Source: a halophilic archaeon (GTDB taxonomy: Archaea > Halobacteriota > Halobacteria > Halobacteriales > Haladaptataceae). Taken from it: a DNA stretch of 64,000 bases. Shown one piece after another: positions 51,063 through 59,134 of this stretch. Numbering within the stretch: position 1 is the stretch's first letter; each line of letters begins with the position of its first letter. Location: the NCBI GenBank assembly GCA_003298465.1, contig QNGA01000001.1, positions 1,550,001 through 1,614,000 on the forward strand, given 5' to 3'. The notes below the pieces were generated by a model, which was given only the letters and a program-made list of their open reading frames with translations, had not been told where the DNA came from and did no database searches. The translations under genes and the position numbers were made by a program.

Positions 51063-52103
51063 TTAGCTCTCCTCGTCCGCGAAGCGCGTCTCGCGCAGGT
51101 AGCGTGCGCGGTAGCGGTTCGCGGGGTCGCTCACGTCGCCGGGGCGGACGCCCTCGACGCGGCCCTCGGCGGCCGCGTCCACGAGCGCCGACAGCTGCTC
51201 GTGCTCCCCCGACGTGAGCGTCAGTTCGCGCGTCGATTCCTCGTCCGTCGCCGCGAACTCCCGGGCCGCGGCGACGAACAGCGAGCAGGCCTCGCGGCAC
51301 GGGAACTCCCCGTCGCCGCGCGGCGCGTCCACGTCCGCGTCCGACGCTTCGTCCCACTCGCGGCGTTTCAGGCACTGCGAATCCGCACAGCAGGCGCGGG
51401 CCGCCCGGTCCAGCGCGTCGCCGGAGAGGTCGTCGACGTCCGCGTAGATGCCCGTCTGTCGGTCGGCCGTCTCGCGCCAGTGGGTCACGTCGAGGTCGCC
51501 CTCGCGCTCGCGGTGCCAGTTGGCGACCGTCGCCGGGTAGAACCAGTCGACGGCCCGAACGCAGTCGTCGCCCGAGAGGTCCACCAGCGCCCACCCGGTC
51601 CGCAGCGTCGGCGCGGTCTTCAGCGGCCGGTACTCGCCCTCGGCGTCGTACTTCGCCAGTTCGCGCGCCTCGCGCGGGTCGGTCCGCTCGTCGAGGTCCG
51701 CGCGCTCGCTCTCGCGGTCGTCGACGTGGCGCAGATCGTATCGGCGCTCGCCGTCCGCCCGCCGGACCGTCACCGCGAGCTGGCCCCACGTCCGCGTGAC
51801 GCCGTCCGCGAGGGCGTCGTAACGCGCGGGAACGGCGTCGTCCGGTTCCAGCCACCGGAGGAAGGCCCGGCGGTAGCCGCCGTGGCCCTCGACGACTCGC
51901 TCCCAGTGGTGCCAGTTGTCGACGTACGCCACGTGGTCGCGGGCGACCGCGCGGAACTTGGCCTCCGTGAGGCCGACGCGACGGTCCTCGGGCGTCTCGA
52001 ACGCGAGTCCGGCGTCTCGGTCGTCTCGCGCGACCCGCAGGCCGTCGAAAGCGACGCCGTCCGCGGCCGCCGCGAGGAGTTCCTCAACCTTCGAGTCGTT
52101 CAT
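51063..52103 (-). CDS. DR2241-like Fe-S protein of the CbiX neighbourhood
   Basis: The protein has 346 residues. A large N-terminal region (LTEAKFRAVARDHVAYVDNWHHWERV) precedes a cysteine-rich core: ACCADSQCLKRREWD and later FPCREACSLFVAAAREF, able to ligate a [4Fe-4S] cluster. It resembles the DR2241 family, found next to CbiX. Its 5' end overlaps the CbiX gene by 20 nt. It may donate electrons or hold a cluster during sirohydrochlorin metal insertion; that function is inference. Confidence 0.75.
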   Translation of the reverse strand: MNDSKVEELLAAAADGVAFDGLRVARDDRDAGLAFETPEDRRVGLTEAKFRAVARDHVAYVDNWHHWERVVEGHGGYRRAFLRWLEPDDAVPARYDALADGVTRTWGQLAVTVRRADGERRYDLRHVDDRESERADLDERTDPREARELAKYDAEGEYRPLKTAPTLRTGWALVDLSGDDCVRAVDWFYPATVANWHREREGDLDVTHWRETADRQTGIYADVDDLSGDALDRAARACCADSQCLKRREWDEASDADVDAPRGDGEFPCREACSLFVAAAREFAATDEESTRELTLTSGEHEQLSALVDAAAEGRVEGVRPGDVSDPANRYRARYLRETRFADEES

Positions 52104-52896
52104 CGTCCACCTCCGCGCCGACGTCCACGGCGCGCTCGACCGCCACGTCCGCGACGAGCGGTTCCGTACCGACCGCGCCGGCGTACCAGACCTCCCGGCC
52201 CTCGACCGTCGCCGGCACGTCGTAATCGGCGTCGCCGCCCTCGCCCTCGGCGACCAGTCCCAGGTCCTCCGGGATGTCCTCGGTGGTGTGGTAGCCGTCC
52301 GCCACGAACAGCGGGACGACGACGAGCGACTCGCTGTCGAACTCGTCGTACAGATCGTCGACGTACGGCGGTTCGTCCATGAACAGCGCCTGGACCTCCT
52401 CGAATCGGTCGCGCTCGCGGATGCGGCGGACGTGGCGCTGAGTCGCGCGGGCGCTGTTCTCGTTGCGCTCGGTACCGTGGCCGACGACCGCGACGCCGAC
52501 GCCGTCGCCCACGTCCGGGTCGCCGGTCACGCGTTCGACGCGGCGGACGACGACGTCCGTCATCGCGTCGTGCGTCCCGACCGGCGGCGCGTAGCGAACC
52601 GGAAATCCGACGTCCAGGTCGCGGTCGTCGGTCAGTCGGAGTTCGCGAGGGAGCACCTGCTCGGTGAAGTACCCCTCGCTGACGAACAAGGGGACGACGT
52701 AGGCGGCGTGGCTCTCGACGGTGCGGAGCACCTCGGACAGCGACGGCTCCTCCTTCCAGAACGCCGTCCGAACCTCGTCGAACGCGCCGCGCTCGCGGAC
52801 GGCGTCCGCGTGGTCGAACACCGGACGGTCCGACCGGGGGTTCAGGTGGGAGCCGTGACCGGCGAGCACCAGCGCCTGCGTCGTCCCCTCGCCCAT
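52084..52896 (-). CDS. cbiX: Sirohydrochlorin cobalt/ferrochelatase, two-domain CbiX
   Basis: This 270-residue protein has a duplicated chelatase fold. The N-domain has LVLAGHGSHLNPRS (H14, H17) and the C-domain has VAVVGHGTERNENS. Each half also has a VVPLF strand (AYVVPLFVSEGYFTEQVLP and LVVVPLFVADGYHTTED). It inserts iron or cobalt into sirohydrochlorin. Nearby SUMT and dehydrogenase, and a siroheme enzyme, favour iron for siroheme. The ATG at 52896 overlaps the upstream small gene by one base (TGATG). Confidence 0.9.
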   Translation of the reverse strand: MGEGTTQALVLAGHGSHLNPRSDRPVFDHADAVRERGAFDEVRTAFWKEEPSLSEVLRTVESHAAYVVPLFVSEGYFTEQVLPRELRLTDDRDLDVGFPVRYAPPVGTHDAMTDVVVRRVERVTGDPDVGDGVGVAVVGHGTERNENSARATQRHVRRIRERDRFEEVQALFMDEPPYVDDLYDEFDSESLVVVPLFVADGYHTTEDIPEDLGLVAEGEGGDADYDVPATVEGREVWYAGAVGTEPLVADVAVERAVDVGAEVDDERLEG

Positions 52897-53096
52897 CAGC
52901 TTTCGCCCTCCAGCGTCCGGTCGGAGTCGGTCGCGGCGTCGCAGTCCGATTCCGAACCCCCGCTGCGGTTCTCGGAGAGATGCTCCCATATCTCCGTGCA
53001 ACCGCCGCCGTCCGCAACGTCCTGGAGGTGTTCGGTGTCCGCCGCACGGTCGCTCGCCGACCGTCGACCGGACCGGTCGTCGGCGTCCTCGCTCAT
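52896..53096 (-). CDS. Small acidic protein upstream of CbiX
   Basis: This 66-residue protein is acidic and Ser-rich at both ends. The central motif GGGCTEIWEHLSENRSG has one conserved-looking cysteine, and another lies in ESDCDAATD. It is coupled to cbiX (TGATG) and to a 29-codon frame upstream (ATGA). It is small enough to be a metallochaperone or regulator of the chelatase, but I recognise no family. Confidence 0.68.
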   Translation of the reverse strand: MSEDADDRSGRRSASDRAADTEHLQDVADGGGCTEIWEHLSENRSGGSESDCDAATDSDRTLEGES

Positions 53097-53182
53097 CGGC
53101 TCACCTCTGGCGTCGGCGATGCGTCCGGTAGCCGGTCGTCCAGGTAGGGACGCTCGTCGTCAGGGGTCGTCTCAGTTCTCAT
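53093..53182 (-). CDS. 29-codon open frame at the head of the siroheme operon
   Basis: From the ATG at 53182 the frame reads MRTETTPDDERPYLDDRLPD and a short tail, acidic and haloarchaeal in style. Its stop overlaps the next start (ATGA), like every junction below it. CCTTATCC about 25-32 nt upstream could be a weak TATA region. It may be a real micropeptide or a translational leader; evidence is thin. Confidence 0.4.
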   Translation of the reverse strand: MRTETTPDDERPYLDDRLPDASPTPEVSR

Positions 53183-53350
53183 CGACGTTTCGTAGAACGG
53201 AAACACGGATAAGGACGCCTCTACCCGTAAACGACGCCGTCGCTTCGAAATAGCGGCAATACCGGTCGCCATCTCCGATGGCACCGATTCGACGATTCCG
53301 CCGCGAGCGGCGACCACTCGTCCGCGAGCGGCGAGAACGTCCGAATCTCC

Positions 53351-53722
53351 GTGACGAGCACCGCGGCGGTCGTTGCGAGCGACGACGCGCTCACGTGGCT
53401 CCCCCGCGAAGCGGTGAGCGTGACTGTCTCCCTCCGGCTTCTGGACGAAGGAGCGTGGGTAAGCGTGAACGACTCGCGGGTCGTCGGCAACAGCGACGTG
53501 TGGCGACTCGCCGACCACGCCGTCTGTGACTGCGAGACGGCCTTCTTCGTCGTCGAGGTGTTCACCGAGACGGCCGTGGACGCCCGCAGCGTCGACGTGC
53601 GAGCGGGCGGTCGCTGCATCGGCTGCGGCGAGAGCGCGACGACCGACTGGCTCACCGTCGGCCGCGTCGACGACGGCGAGTTCCGCCGCGTCGCGGTCGG
53701 CGGCGTCCACGTTCCGGGATGA
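53351..53722 (+). CDS. Cysteine-pair protein of unknown function upstream of the siroheme reductase
   Basis: This 123-residue protein from a GTG at 53351 has beta-rich sequence (VSVTVSLRLLDEGAWVSVNDS) and two close cysteine pairs, CDC and CIGC about 30 residues apart (HAVCDCETAFFVVEVF and GGRCIGCGES). They could bind zinc or an Fe-S cluster. The frame is open for over 100 nt upstream without a better start, so the N-terminus may be longer. It lies 124 nt before the nitrite/sulfite reductase on the same strand, and a supporting role there is possible. Confidence 0.6.
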   Translation: MTSTAAVVASDDALTWLPREAVSVTVSLRLLDEGAWVSVNDSRVVGNSDVWRLADHAVCDCETAFFVVEVFTETAVDARSVDVRAGGRCIGCGESATTDWLTVGRVDDGEFRRVAVGGVHVPG

Positions 53723-53846
53723 ACGGTCGCGGTCGCCGGTTACCGTCGTCTCCGCGAGACCGCGAAAGAATTGCCGGTTTCGGGAAGTCAGGGAGAGGAT
53801 TGACGGCAAGCGTGGGGGTATACACGGCGACTCCGTAGTTGGCCCC

Positions 53847-55628
53847 ATGCCGAGCGACGTCGAGAAGTGGAAAGACGATGTGTACGGCGAGGAGATACGC
53901 GACCATCTCCGACGATTCGCCGAAGAGGGCTGGGAGGCCATTCCGGACGACGAACACGACGCGTGGTTCGAGCGGTTCAAGTGGTGGGGGCTGTACCACC
54001 AGCGCGACGGACAGGAGAGCTACTTCATGATGCGCATCGGCCCGCCGAGCGGCGTGCTCGACCCGGGTCAGTTGCGCGTCATCGGCGAGATAGCGCGCGA
54101 CTACGCCACCGGCCCGGCCGCGAATCCCGAGTTCGGGAACGGCTACGCCGACGTGACTACCCGGCAGGCGGTCCAGCTTCACTGGATAAACATCGAAGAC
54201 GTCCCCGAGATATGGGACCGACTGGAGGAGGTCGGTCTCTCGACGAAGCAGGCCTGTGGCGACTCGTGGCGTAACATCGTCGGCTGTCCCGTCGCCGGCA
54301 AGGACGAACGCGAGTTCGTCGACGCCCTGCCCGTCGTCGACGACCTCCAGGAGAACTTCAAGGGCAACCCCGACTACGCGAACCTGCCCCGGAAGTGGAA
54401 GGTATCCGTTACGGGCTGCCGAGAGGGCTGCGGCCAGGGCGACATCAACGACGTGGGCATCGAGCCGGCGGAGAAGGAGGTCGACGGCCAGCAGGTCCGC
54501 GGGTTCAACGTCCGCGTCGGCGGCGGTCTCGCGGGTAGGGAACCGCGGTTCGCCCGCGACATCGACGTGTTCGTCGAACCCGACGAGGTCGTCGACGTGC
54601 TGGGCGGCCTCTCCGGTCTGTTCCGCGACCACGGCAACCGCGACAACCGCCGGCGCGCTCGCATCAAGTTCCTCGTCGACGAGTGGGGGACCGAGAAGCT
54701 CCGGCGCGTCCTCCAAGAGGACTACGTCGACTTCGAACTGGAGACGGCGGGACGCGACCTCCGGGAGCAGTACTCCTACAACGCGGGCGTTCCGGAGGAT
54801 CACGGCCACGCCGACCACGTCGGCGTCCACCGGCAGAACGACGGGAACTACTACGTCGGCCTGAACGTGCTCGTCGGCCGCGTCGGCGCGGAGGACATGA
54901 TAGAAATCGCCGACGTCGCCGAGAAGTACGGCTCCGGCGAGGCTCGGCTCACCCAGCGCCAGAACATTCTCCTGACGGACGTCCCCGAGGAGAACGTCGA
55001 CGACCTGCTCGACGAACCCGTCCTCGACCACTACAGTCCTGACCCGCACCCCTTCCAGCGCGGCTCCATCGCCTGCACGGGCACGGAGTTCTGCTCGCTG
55101 TCCATCGTGGAGACGAAGAACCGGCAGGTCCGGTTCTCGCGCTGGCTCGTCGACAACGTCGACCTGCCAGACGACGTGGAGAACTTCCACATCCACCTCT
55201 CCGGCTGTACGGCCTCCTGCGCCCAGCCCCAGATCGCGGACGTGAGCCTCCGCGGGATGAAGACGCGCAAGGACGGCGAACCGGTCGAGGCACTCGACAT
55301 CGGTCTCGGCGGCGGACTCGGCGAGAATCCGGCGTTCGCGGACTGGGTCCGCGAGCGCGTCGCGGTCGACGAGGTGCCCGGCGCGATACGGAACCTCGTC
55401 GAGGGGTACGCCGCCGAGCGGGGAGACGGCGAGACGTTCCGGGAGTTCGTCCAGGCTCGCGACGAGGAGACGCTGGCCGAACTCGTAGAGCCCGAGGAGA
55501 CCTCCTACGACGACCCGTTCATGCACAACACCAAGAAGACGTGGTACCCGTACGCCGACGACGACGCGCTGGAGTCCAGTCCCGCGCCGAACAGCCCGGA
55601 GGACCAGCCCGTCTCGGGGGACGACTGA
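53847..55628 (+). CDS. nirA: Ferredoxin-dependent siroheme nitrite/sulfite reductase
   Basis: This 593-residue protein has the duplicated nitrite/sulfite-reductase fold. The siroheme/[4Fe-4S] ligands are in the C-terminal half: C410 and C416 (ACTGTEFC) and C454 and C458 (SGCTASC). The N-terminal half has GYADVTTRQAVQLHWI and GCREGCGQGD. It reduces nitrite to ammonia or sulfite to sulfide, six electrons at a time, from ferredoxin. No nitrate reductase is nearby to settle which. The siroheme genes on the other strand supply its cofactor. GTATACAC about 25 nt upstream of the ATG is the likely TATA element. Confidence 0.88.
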   Translation: MPSDVEKWKDDVYGEEIRDHLRRFAEEGWEAIPDDEHDAWFERFKWWGLYHQRDGQESYFMMRIGPPSGVLDPGQLRVIGEIARDYATGPAANPEFGNGYADVTTRQAVQLHWINIEDVPEIWDRLEEVGLSTKQACGDSWRNIVGCPVAGKDEREFVDALPVVDDLQENFKGNPDYANLPRKWKVSVTGCREGCGQGDINDVGIEPAEKEVDGQQVRGFNVRVGGGLAGREPRFARDIDVFVEPDEVVDVLGGLSGLFRDHGNRDNRRRARIKFLVDEWGTEKLRRVLQEDYVDFELETAGRDLREQYSYNAGVPEDHGHADHVGVHRQNDGNYYVGLNVLVGRVGAEDMIEIADVAEKYGSGEARLTQRQNILLTDVPEENVDDLLDEPVLDHYSPDPHPFQRGSIACTGTEFCSLSIVETKNRQVRFSRWLVDNVDLPDDVENFHIHLSGCTASCAQPQIADVSLRGMKTRKDGEPVEALDIGLGGGLGENPAFADWVRERVAVDEVPGAIRNLVEGYAAERGDGETFREFVQARDEETLAELVEPEETSYDDPFMHNTKKTWYPYADDDALESSPAPNSPEDQPVSGDD

Positions 55629-55629
55629 G

Positions 55630-55905
55630 ATGGCCGACCGGGTGATGAGCGTCACCGCCTACACGACCTTCGACCTGCTCGACGCCGTCGCCGAGGGCCA
55701 CGGCTGGACCGACGAGGCCGACGCCGTCCTGAACGTGAGCACGCCTCGCGTCGAGGATCCCGAGGTGGTGACGCTCCAGCTCGAACTCGACAACACGCAA
55801 CTCGACGACCTGCCGGCCCACGCCGACACCGTGACGCTCTCCCCGGACCGCGCACGCGAACTCGCCGCCGAACTCGAACGCTACGCAGACAAGGTCGAAT
55901 CCTGA
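55630..55905 (+). CDS. Small conserved haloarchaeal protein (DUF6360-like)
   Basis: This 91-residue protein starts 2 nt after the reductase stop, or at the ATG 15 nt further on. It is alpha/beta in style, with SVTAYTTFDLLDAVAEGHGW and VTLQLELDNTQLDDLPAHAD ending in ELERYADKV. It resembles a haloarchaeal DUF of unknown function often found with this reductase. Close coupling suggests it helps or regulates the reductase. No cofactor motif is visible. Confidence 0.75.
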   Translation: MADRVMSVTAYTTFDLLDAVAEGHGWTDEADAVLNVSTPRVEDPEVVTLQLELDNTQLDDLPAHADTVTLSPDRARELAAELERYADKVES

Positions 55906-55941
55906 CCGTCGCGACTCTCCGCCGACACCTCCGCAGTTGGA

Positions 55942-55962
55942 TATAGCGGTATGTGATTTACG
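55942..55962 (+). repeat. Intergenic motif copy B (TATAGCGGTATGTGATTTACG)
   Basis: This is one of four copies of TATAGCG-NWATRNGR-TTTR. It begins 37 nt after the DUF6360-like stop. Read on opposite strands, copies B and C flank the DUF5805-recombinase pair and agree at most positions beyond the core (GTAAATC-n-CAT-nn-CGCTATA). Confidence 0.65.
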
Positions 55963-56566
55963 AGTCGCTCGTCGGACGGCGTCGTGACGTCGGCCGACGA
56001 CTCCGTCGCTCACCGGTACTCGTTTTTTGCCGGCATCGGACCCCCGGCGACTGCTCCGTGTGAGAGACGGAACCGACGACTGGTCGTCGACACTCCATCG
56101 CCCACCCCGCCACACTGTCGACTACCGATCGCCGCTCTTCACGCCAGGCGCGTAGCGGACTGCAGTCGCGTTCCAGTGAGCGCGCACGGTCGACGTTCGG
56201 GGTGCCCCGACTGGCACCGACCGAGGGACCGTTTCCGCGTCCGTTCAACCGGGTTCGTGCTCGTGGCAACCGAGACAGCGAACTCACTTGCCTCCGCAAA
56301 CAGAGTCGCCCGTATTTCGACCGAAGCTTCCATCTCTCCCAGAGCCGTCGAGAACCTTCCCGTTCTCAGAGCGCCAGCGCCGACGCCCCGACCGCTGGCC
56401 TTGACCCCCCGCCGAGCGACGGGGAGTTCGGAATCGAACCGAATCTTCCCGACGACCGTCGCCGTTGAGGTTTATCAGCATTGATGGTACTACGATGAGT
56501 GGTTAGCGAGTGCCGCTCGCCGAGATAATAACAATATCCGGCAGCAGTGAGAGTACTAATCGGGGA

Positions 56567-56582
56567 GATAAGTTCGCTTATC
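56567..56582. promoter_or_regulatory. UUCG-capped hairpin upstream of the DUF5805 gene
   Basis: GATAAG-TTCG-CTTATC is a perfect 6-bp stem with a stable UUCG-type tetraloop, 48 nt before the ATG at 56630, in an AT-rich stretch. It may be a 5'-leader structure or an operator palindrome. Confidence 0.4.
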
Positions 56583-56629
56583 ACGATTCGTGGGACAATT
56601 TGAAGTGGTGGGGGTGAGATGCCCCGTTC

Positions 56630-57019
56630 ATGCCCGACGACGGGACGGACCGCGCTGTCGTGAAGACCTACGTGCCGGAGTACCAAAAGTCCGAGTGGAA
56701 GGCCCACGCCGACGACCTCGGCATGAGCCAGAGCGAGTTCGTCAGGACGATGGTACAGGCGGGACGGCGGGGATTCGACCTCGGCTCTGCGGAACCCCCT
56801 GAAGGCGGTTCGAACCCCAGGGGTGACGGGCTCGAAGACGCCGTCCTCGACATCCTGGCCGAAGACCCGCTCTCGTGGGACGAGCTCGTCGAGCGACTGG
56901 CCGGGGACTTCGAGGACAGACTCGACGACGCACTCGGCGACCTCCAGGACGAGAACCGCGTCCGGTACAGCGGACGCCACGGCGGGTACGTGCTCGTGGA
57001 GGCGAACGATGGCGAGTAG
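56630..57019 (+). CDS. DUF5805 small DNA-binding-like protein, partner of the recombinase
   Basis: The protein has 129 residues. The N-terminus resembles a ribbon-helix-helix type (AVVKTYVPEYQKSEWKAHAD, MSQSEFVRTMVQAG), and the C-terminus has a winged-helix-like unit (DAVLDILAEDPLSWDELVERL and RVRYSGRHGGYVLVE). It overlaps the recombinase gene by 11 nt and is its conserved haloarchaeal partner. It could direct the recombinase to its site or repress the pair. Confidence 0.82.
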   Translation: MPDDGTDRAVVKTYVPEYQKSEWKAHADDLGMSQSEFVRTMVQAGRRGFDLGSAEPPEGGSNPRGDGLEDAVLDILAEDPLSWDELVERLAGDFEDRLDDALGDLQDENRVRYSGRHGGYVLVEANDGE

Positions 57020-58070
57020 TCCGGCGGCGGGCGAGACGGACCCCGAGGACCCCGTGGGTTACTTCCTCCAGGACCTGGAATTCCACGGCAAGAGCGAGCG
57101 CACTCGCGGGGCGTACGAACGCGTCCTCCGGGAGTTCGAGTCCTTCCTCGACGACCCCGACCGCAACCCCTCGGGGCGGGCCGTCGCGCCCGGCGATGCG
57201 AGTCGACGGGAGTGCATGGCCTGGATTCACACGCTCCGCGGCGCGAACGCCGAGAGCACGGTCGCCACGTACGCCTCCTACCTGCATCGGTTCTACGCCT
57301 ACATGACCCAGGTCGGTGCGTTCGATTCGAACCCAATGGCGCTCGTCGTCGAGGAGATGCACGAGTCCATCGACAAGGACCCGACGCGCCGCGAGATCTC
57401 GATTCCGCGGATGGCGGCGTTCGTCGACGGGATTCGCCATCCGCTGGAGCGCGCACTCGTCGTCACGCTGCTGAAGACCGGGATGCGCGTCGGCGAACTC
57501 TGCAACCTCGACCTCCGGGACCTGAACCTCACCGACGAGGACGTGCGCACGGCGTACGAACTCGGCCAGCGCCCGCAACTGGACGGGAGACCGGACTCGC
57601 TGTACGTCGCGGCCGACGTCTCGCGCGGCGAGGTGGTCAACGGAGAGGAGCGCAGCGCCTCGAACAAGCGCAAGCGAGGGACCGTCGTCCCCGTGGACGA
57701 CGAGCTCCGGGCGACGCTGGTACGCTGGCTGGCGGTACGGCCGGACGCGCGGTCGCCGGCCGCCCCGCTGTTCGTCAGCACGAGCGGTGACTGGGGGTCC
57801 CGCGTCACGCCGAAGACCGTCCGACACGTCGTCGAACGCCACGCACGGGAGGCGGGCTGGTACCGGACCGGCGGCGGCGCGGAGGAGAACGTCACGCCGC
57901 ACTACTTCCGGCACTTCTTCACCACGCATCTCCGGGACCGAACCGGCGACCGGGGCATCGTCAAGTACCTCCGTGGCGACGTGGCGAGCGACATCATCGA
58001 CACCTACACCCACAACTGGGGCGACCGGGTGCGTGAGGTGTACGAGGCGAACGTCTACTCGCTGCTGTAG
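57009..58070 (+). CDS. XerC/D-like tyrosine recombinase
   Basis: This 353-residue protein has an N-terminal SAM-like core-binding domain (FLQDLEFHGKSERTRGAYERVL). The catalytic domain has R160 (TGMRVGEL), H298 and R301 (HYFRHFF) and nucleophile Y333 (DTYTH). The position of the second catalytic His (the LGH motif) is D324 in LRGDVASD, a variant. It cleaves and rejoins DNA at a specific site. It is paired with DUF5805, with no other mobile-element genes nearby, so a housekeeping role such as dimer resolution is more likely than phage integration. Confidence 0.88.
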   Translation: MASSPAAGETDPEDPVGYFLQDLEFHGKSERTRGAYERVLREFESFLDDPDRNPSGRAVAPGDASRRECMAWIHTLRGANAESTVATYASYLHRFYAYMTQVGAFDSNPMALVVEEMHESIDKDPTRREISIPRMAAFVDGIRHPLERALVVTLLKTGMRVGELCNLDLRDLNLTDEDVRTAYELGQRPQLDGRPDSLYVAADVSRGEVVNGEERSASNKRKRGTVVPVDDELRATLVRWLAVRPDARSPAAPLFVSTSGDWGSRVTPKTVRHVVERHAREAGWYRTGGGAEENVTPHYFRHFFTTHLRDRTGDRGIVKYLRGDVASDIIDTYTHNWGDRVREVYEANVYSLL

Positions 58071-58084
58071 TCCGAGGCGGAACT

Positions 58085-58105
58085 CGTAAATCCCATTTCG
58101 CTATA
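58085..58105 (-). repeat. Intergenic motif copy C (reads TATAGCGAAATGGGATTTACG on minus)
   Basis: Read on the minus strand this is TATAGCG-AAATGGGA-TTTACG. It starts 15 nt after the recombinase stop, in the convergent gap to the DUF5789-like gene, and matches copies A, B and D. Confidence 0.65.
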
Positions 58106-58248
58106 CTGAACTCGGGGCGTCGGTTCCGACCGCCGCCATCCGCGCGGGAGAACGCCGTCGGGACTCGATGGGTGACGGACGTGGCGAGTCGGTGTTCGTA
58201 TCGAGCGCTGAGTCCGTTGGTTCGTACGGCGAACCGCTTCCCCCGGAT

Positions 58249-58264
58249 ATCGATAGTTATCGAT
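58249..58264. repeat. Perfect palindrome ATCGATA-GT-TATCGAT
   Basis: This 7-2-7 perfect inverted repeat lies in the convergent gap between the recombinase and DUF5789-like genes, 28 nt past the latter's stop. It is low in GC, so a weak stem-loop or a protein-binding site is possible. Its role is unknown. Confidence 0.4.
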
Positions 58265-58291
58265 TCTCGCGGTCGGTCGCTGGTCGTCGGT

Positions 58292-58891
58292 CTATATGCC
58301 GAGCCACTCGTCGTTCCGGATCTGGTATCCGTTCGCCCGACAGAACTTCGCCGCCTGCCGGCGTACCGCCCGGGACCCCGGAAGCTTCTCTTTGTCGCGG
58401 ATGCGCTCGACGATCCAGTCGGTGATGGCCCGAATCCCTTCGTCGTCGTCGTCGGCGTCGATCGCTTTGAGTTCTCGAAGCGTCTTCTCGTAGGCTTCGC
58501 GCTGTGAGCCACGGAGATCAGCGTTCGGGAGCGTCTCGCTGGCTTCCACGATCTGTTTCATGGCCGCGGCGACCGTCGGCCGCCGTATTCGCACTCGGAC
58601 GGCAGCGGGTGAGCCGAACGTCTCCTCGTCCGTGTCCGGTACCAGTTCCTCGACGGTGTACGTTCCGTCGTCCGATTCGACCTCGCGGTCGCCGACCGCC
58701 GCGACGACGTCGGTTCCCGTCGCCGGAAATTCCAGCGGTTCGAGTTCCGTCTCGATATCGGTTAGTTCTGCCTCGTCGACCGGTGGCTCCGTTTCGTCCT
58801 CGCGCTCGAGTTCCTCGGCGATGTCGCGCTCTCGCTGGCGCCTTTTCTCGTCGTGCGCTTTCTTGTCTCGGCTGTTCTTGTCGTCTGTCAT
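58292..58891 (-). CDS. Haloarchaeal conserved protein (DUF5789-like)
   Basis: The protein has 199 residues from the ATG at 58891. The N-terminus is a charged helix (KNSRDKKAHDEKRRQRERDIAEEL) as in DUF5789 proteins. The C-terminal end is basic and conserved-looking (LPGSRAVRRQAAKFCRANGYQIRNDEWLGI), possibly for nucleic-acid or protein contact. Function is unknown. It converges with the recombinase gene but is not cotranscribed with it. Confidence 0.68.
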   Translation of the reverse strand: MTDDKNSRDKKAHDEKRRQRERDIAEELEREDETEPPVDEAELTDIETELEPLEFPATGTDVVAAVGDREVESDDGTYTVEELVPDTDEETFGSPAAVRVRIRRPTVAAAMKQIVEASETLPNADLRGSQREAYEKTLRELKAIDADDDDEGIRAITDWIVERIRDKEKLPGSRAVRRQAAKFCRANGYQIRNDEWLGI

Positions 58892-59134
58892 TCCACACAT
58901 TACGGTCCCTGATCGGATAGTCCTGTGGGGCAGCGAGACGGGACTCCCGAACGTAATAGAGAGATGTCGAAAATCGGGTTCAACGAACCCGCTCTACCGA
59001 CCGTCGGGGTCAGTGAAGCTCACTCGAACGTAACGAAGTCTTCCTGCTGCTCACCAGTCGTTCGCAGGAGTTCGGTTCACGGTGCGGACGAGCGCCGTCA
59101 CCGGTCTTATTGGCGTGCTCGCTCTTGAATCGGT

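Larger units (their letters stand above)
55906..56629. other. Long intergenic region without convincing genes
   Basis: Open frames here lack acidic haloarchaeal composition, so I call no gene. It holds the repeated motif copy B (55942-55962), a T6 run at 56023-56028 that could be a terminator, and, toward the DUF5805 gene, an AT-rich zone (56470-56600) with a UUCG hairpin at 56567-56582. No tRNA or known structured RNA is recognised. Confidence 0.55.

Noticed and set aside
53652..55655. A 667-codon open frame antisense to the siroheme reductase
   Set aside because: It has no recognisable domain, and the sense strand has a full siroheme/Fe-S motif set.
55984..56484. A 166-codon frame in the long gap after DUF6360
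   Set aside because: It is Arg/Ser/Pro-rich and not acidic, with no promoter at a sensible distance and no motif.
56795..56825. tRNA-like T-arm (GGTTCGAACCC) flanked by CCCCTG and CAGGGG
   Set aside because: It lies inside the DUF5805 coding frame and no anticodon or acceptor stem can be folded. It is a chance resemblance.
55906..58291. Integrated virus or plasmid around the tyrosine recombinase
   Set aside because: There is no tRNA target, no direct-repeat att pair and no viral or plasmid genes. Flanking genes look chromosomal and the recombinase-DUF5805 pair appears to be a stable haloarchaeal unit.
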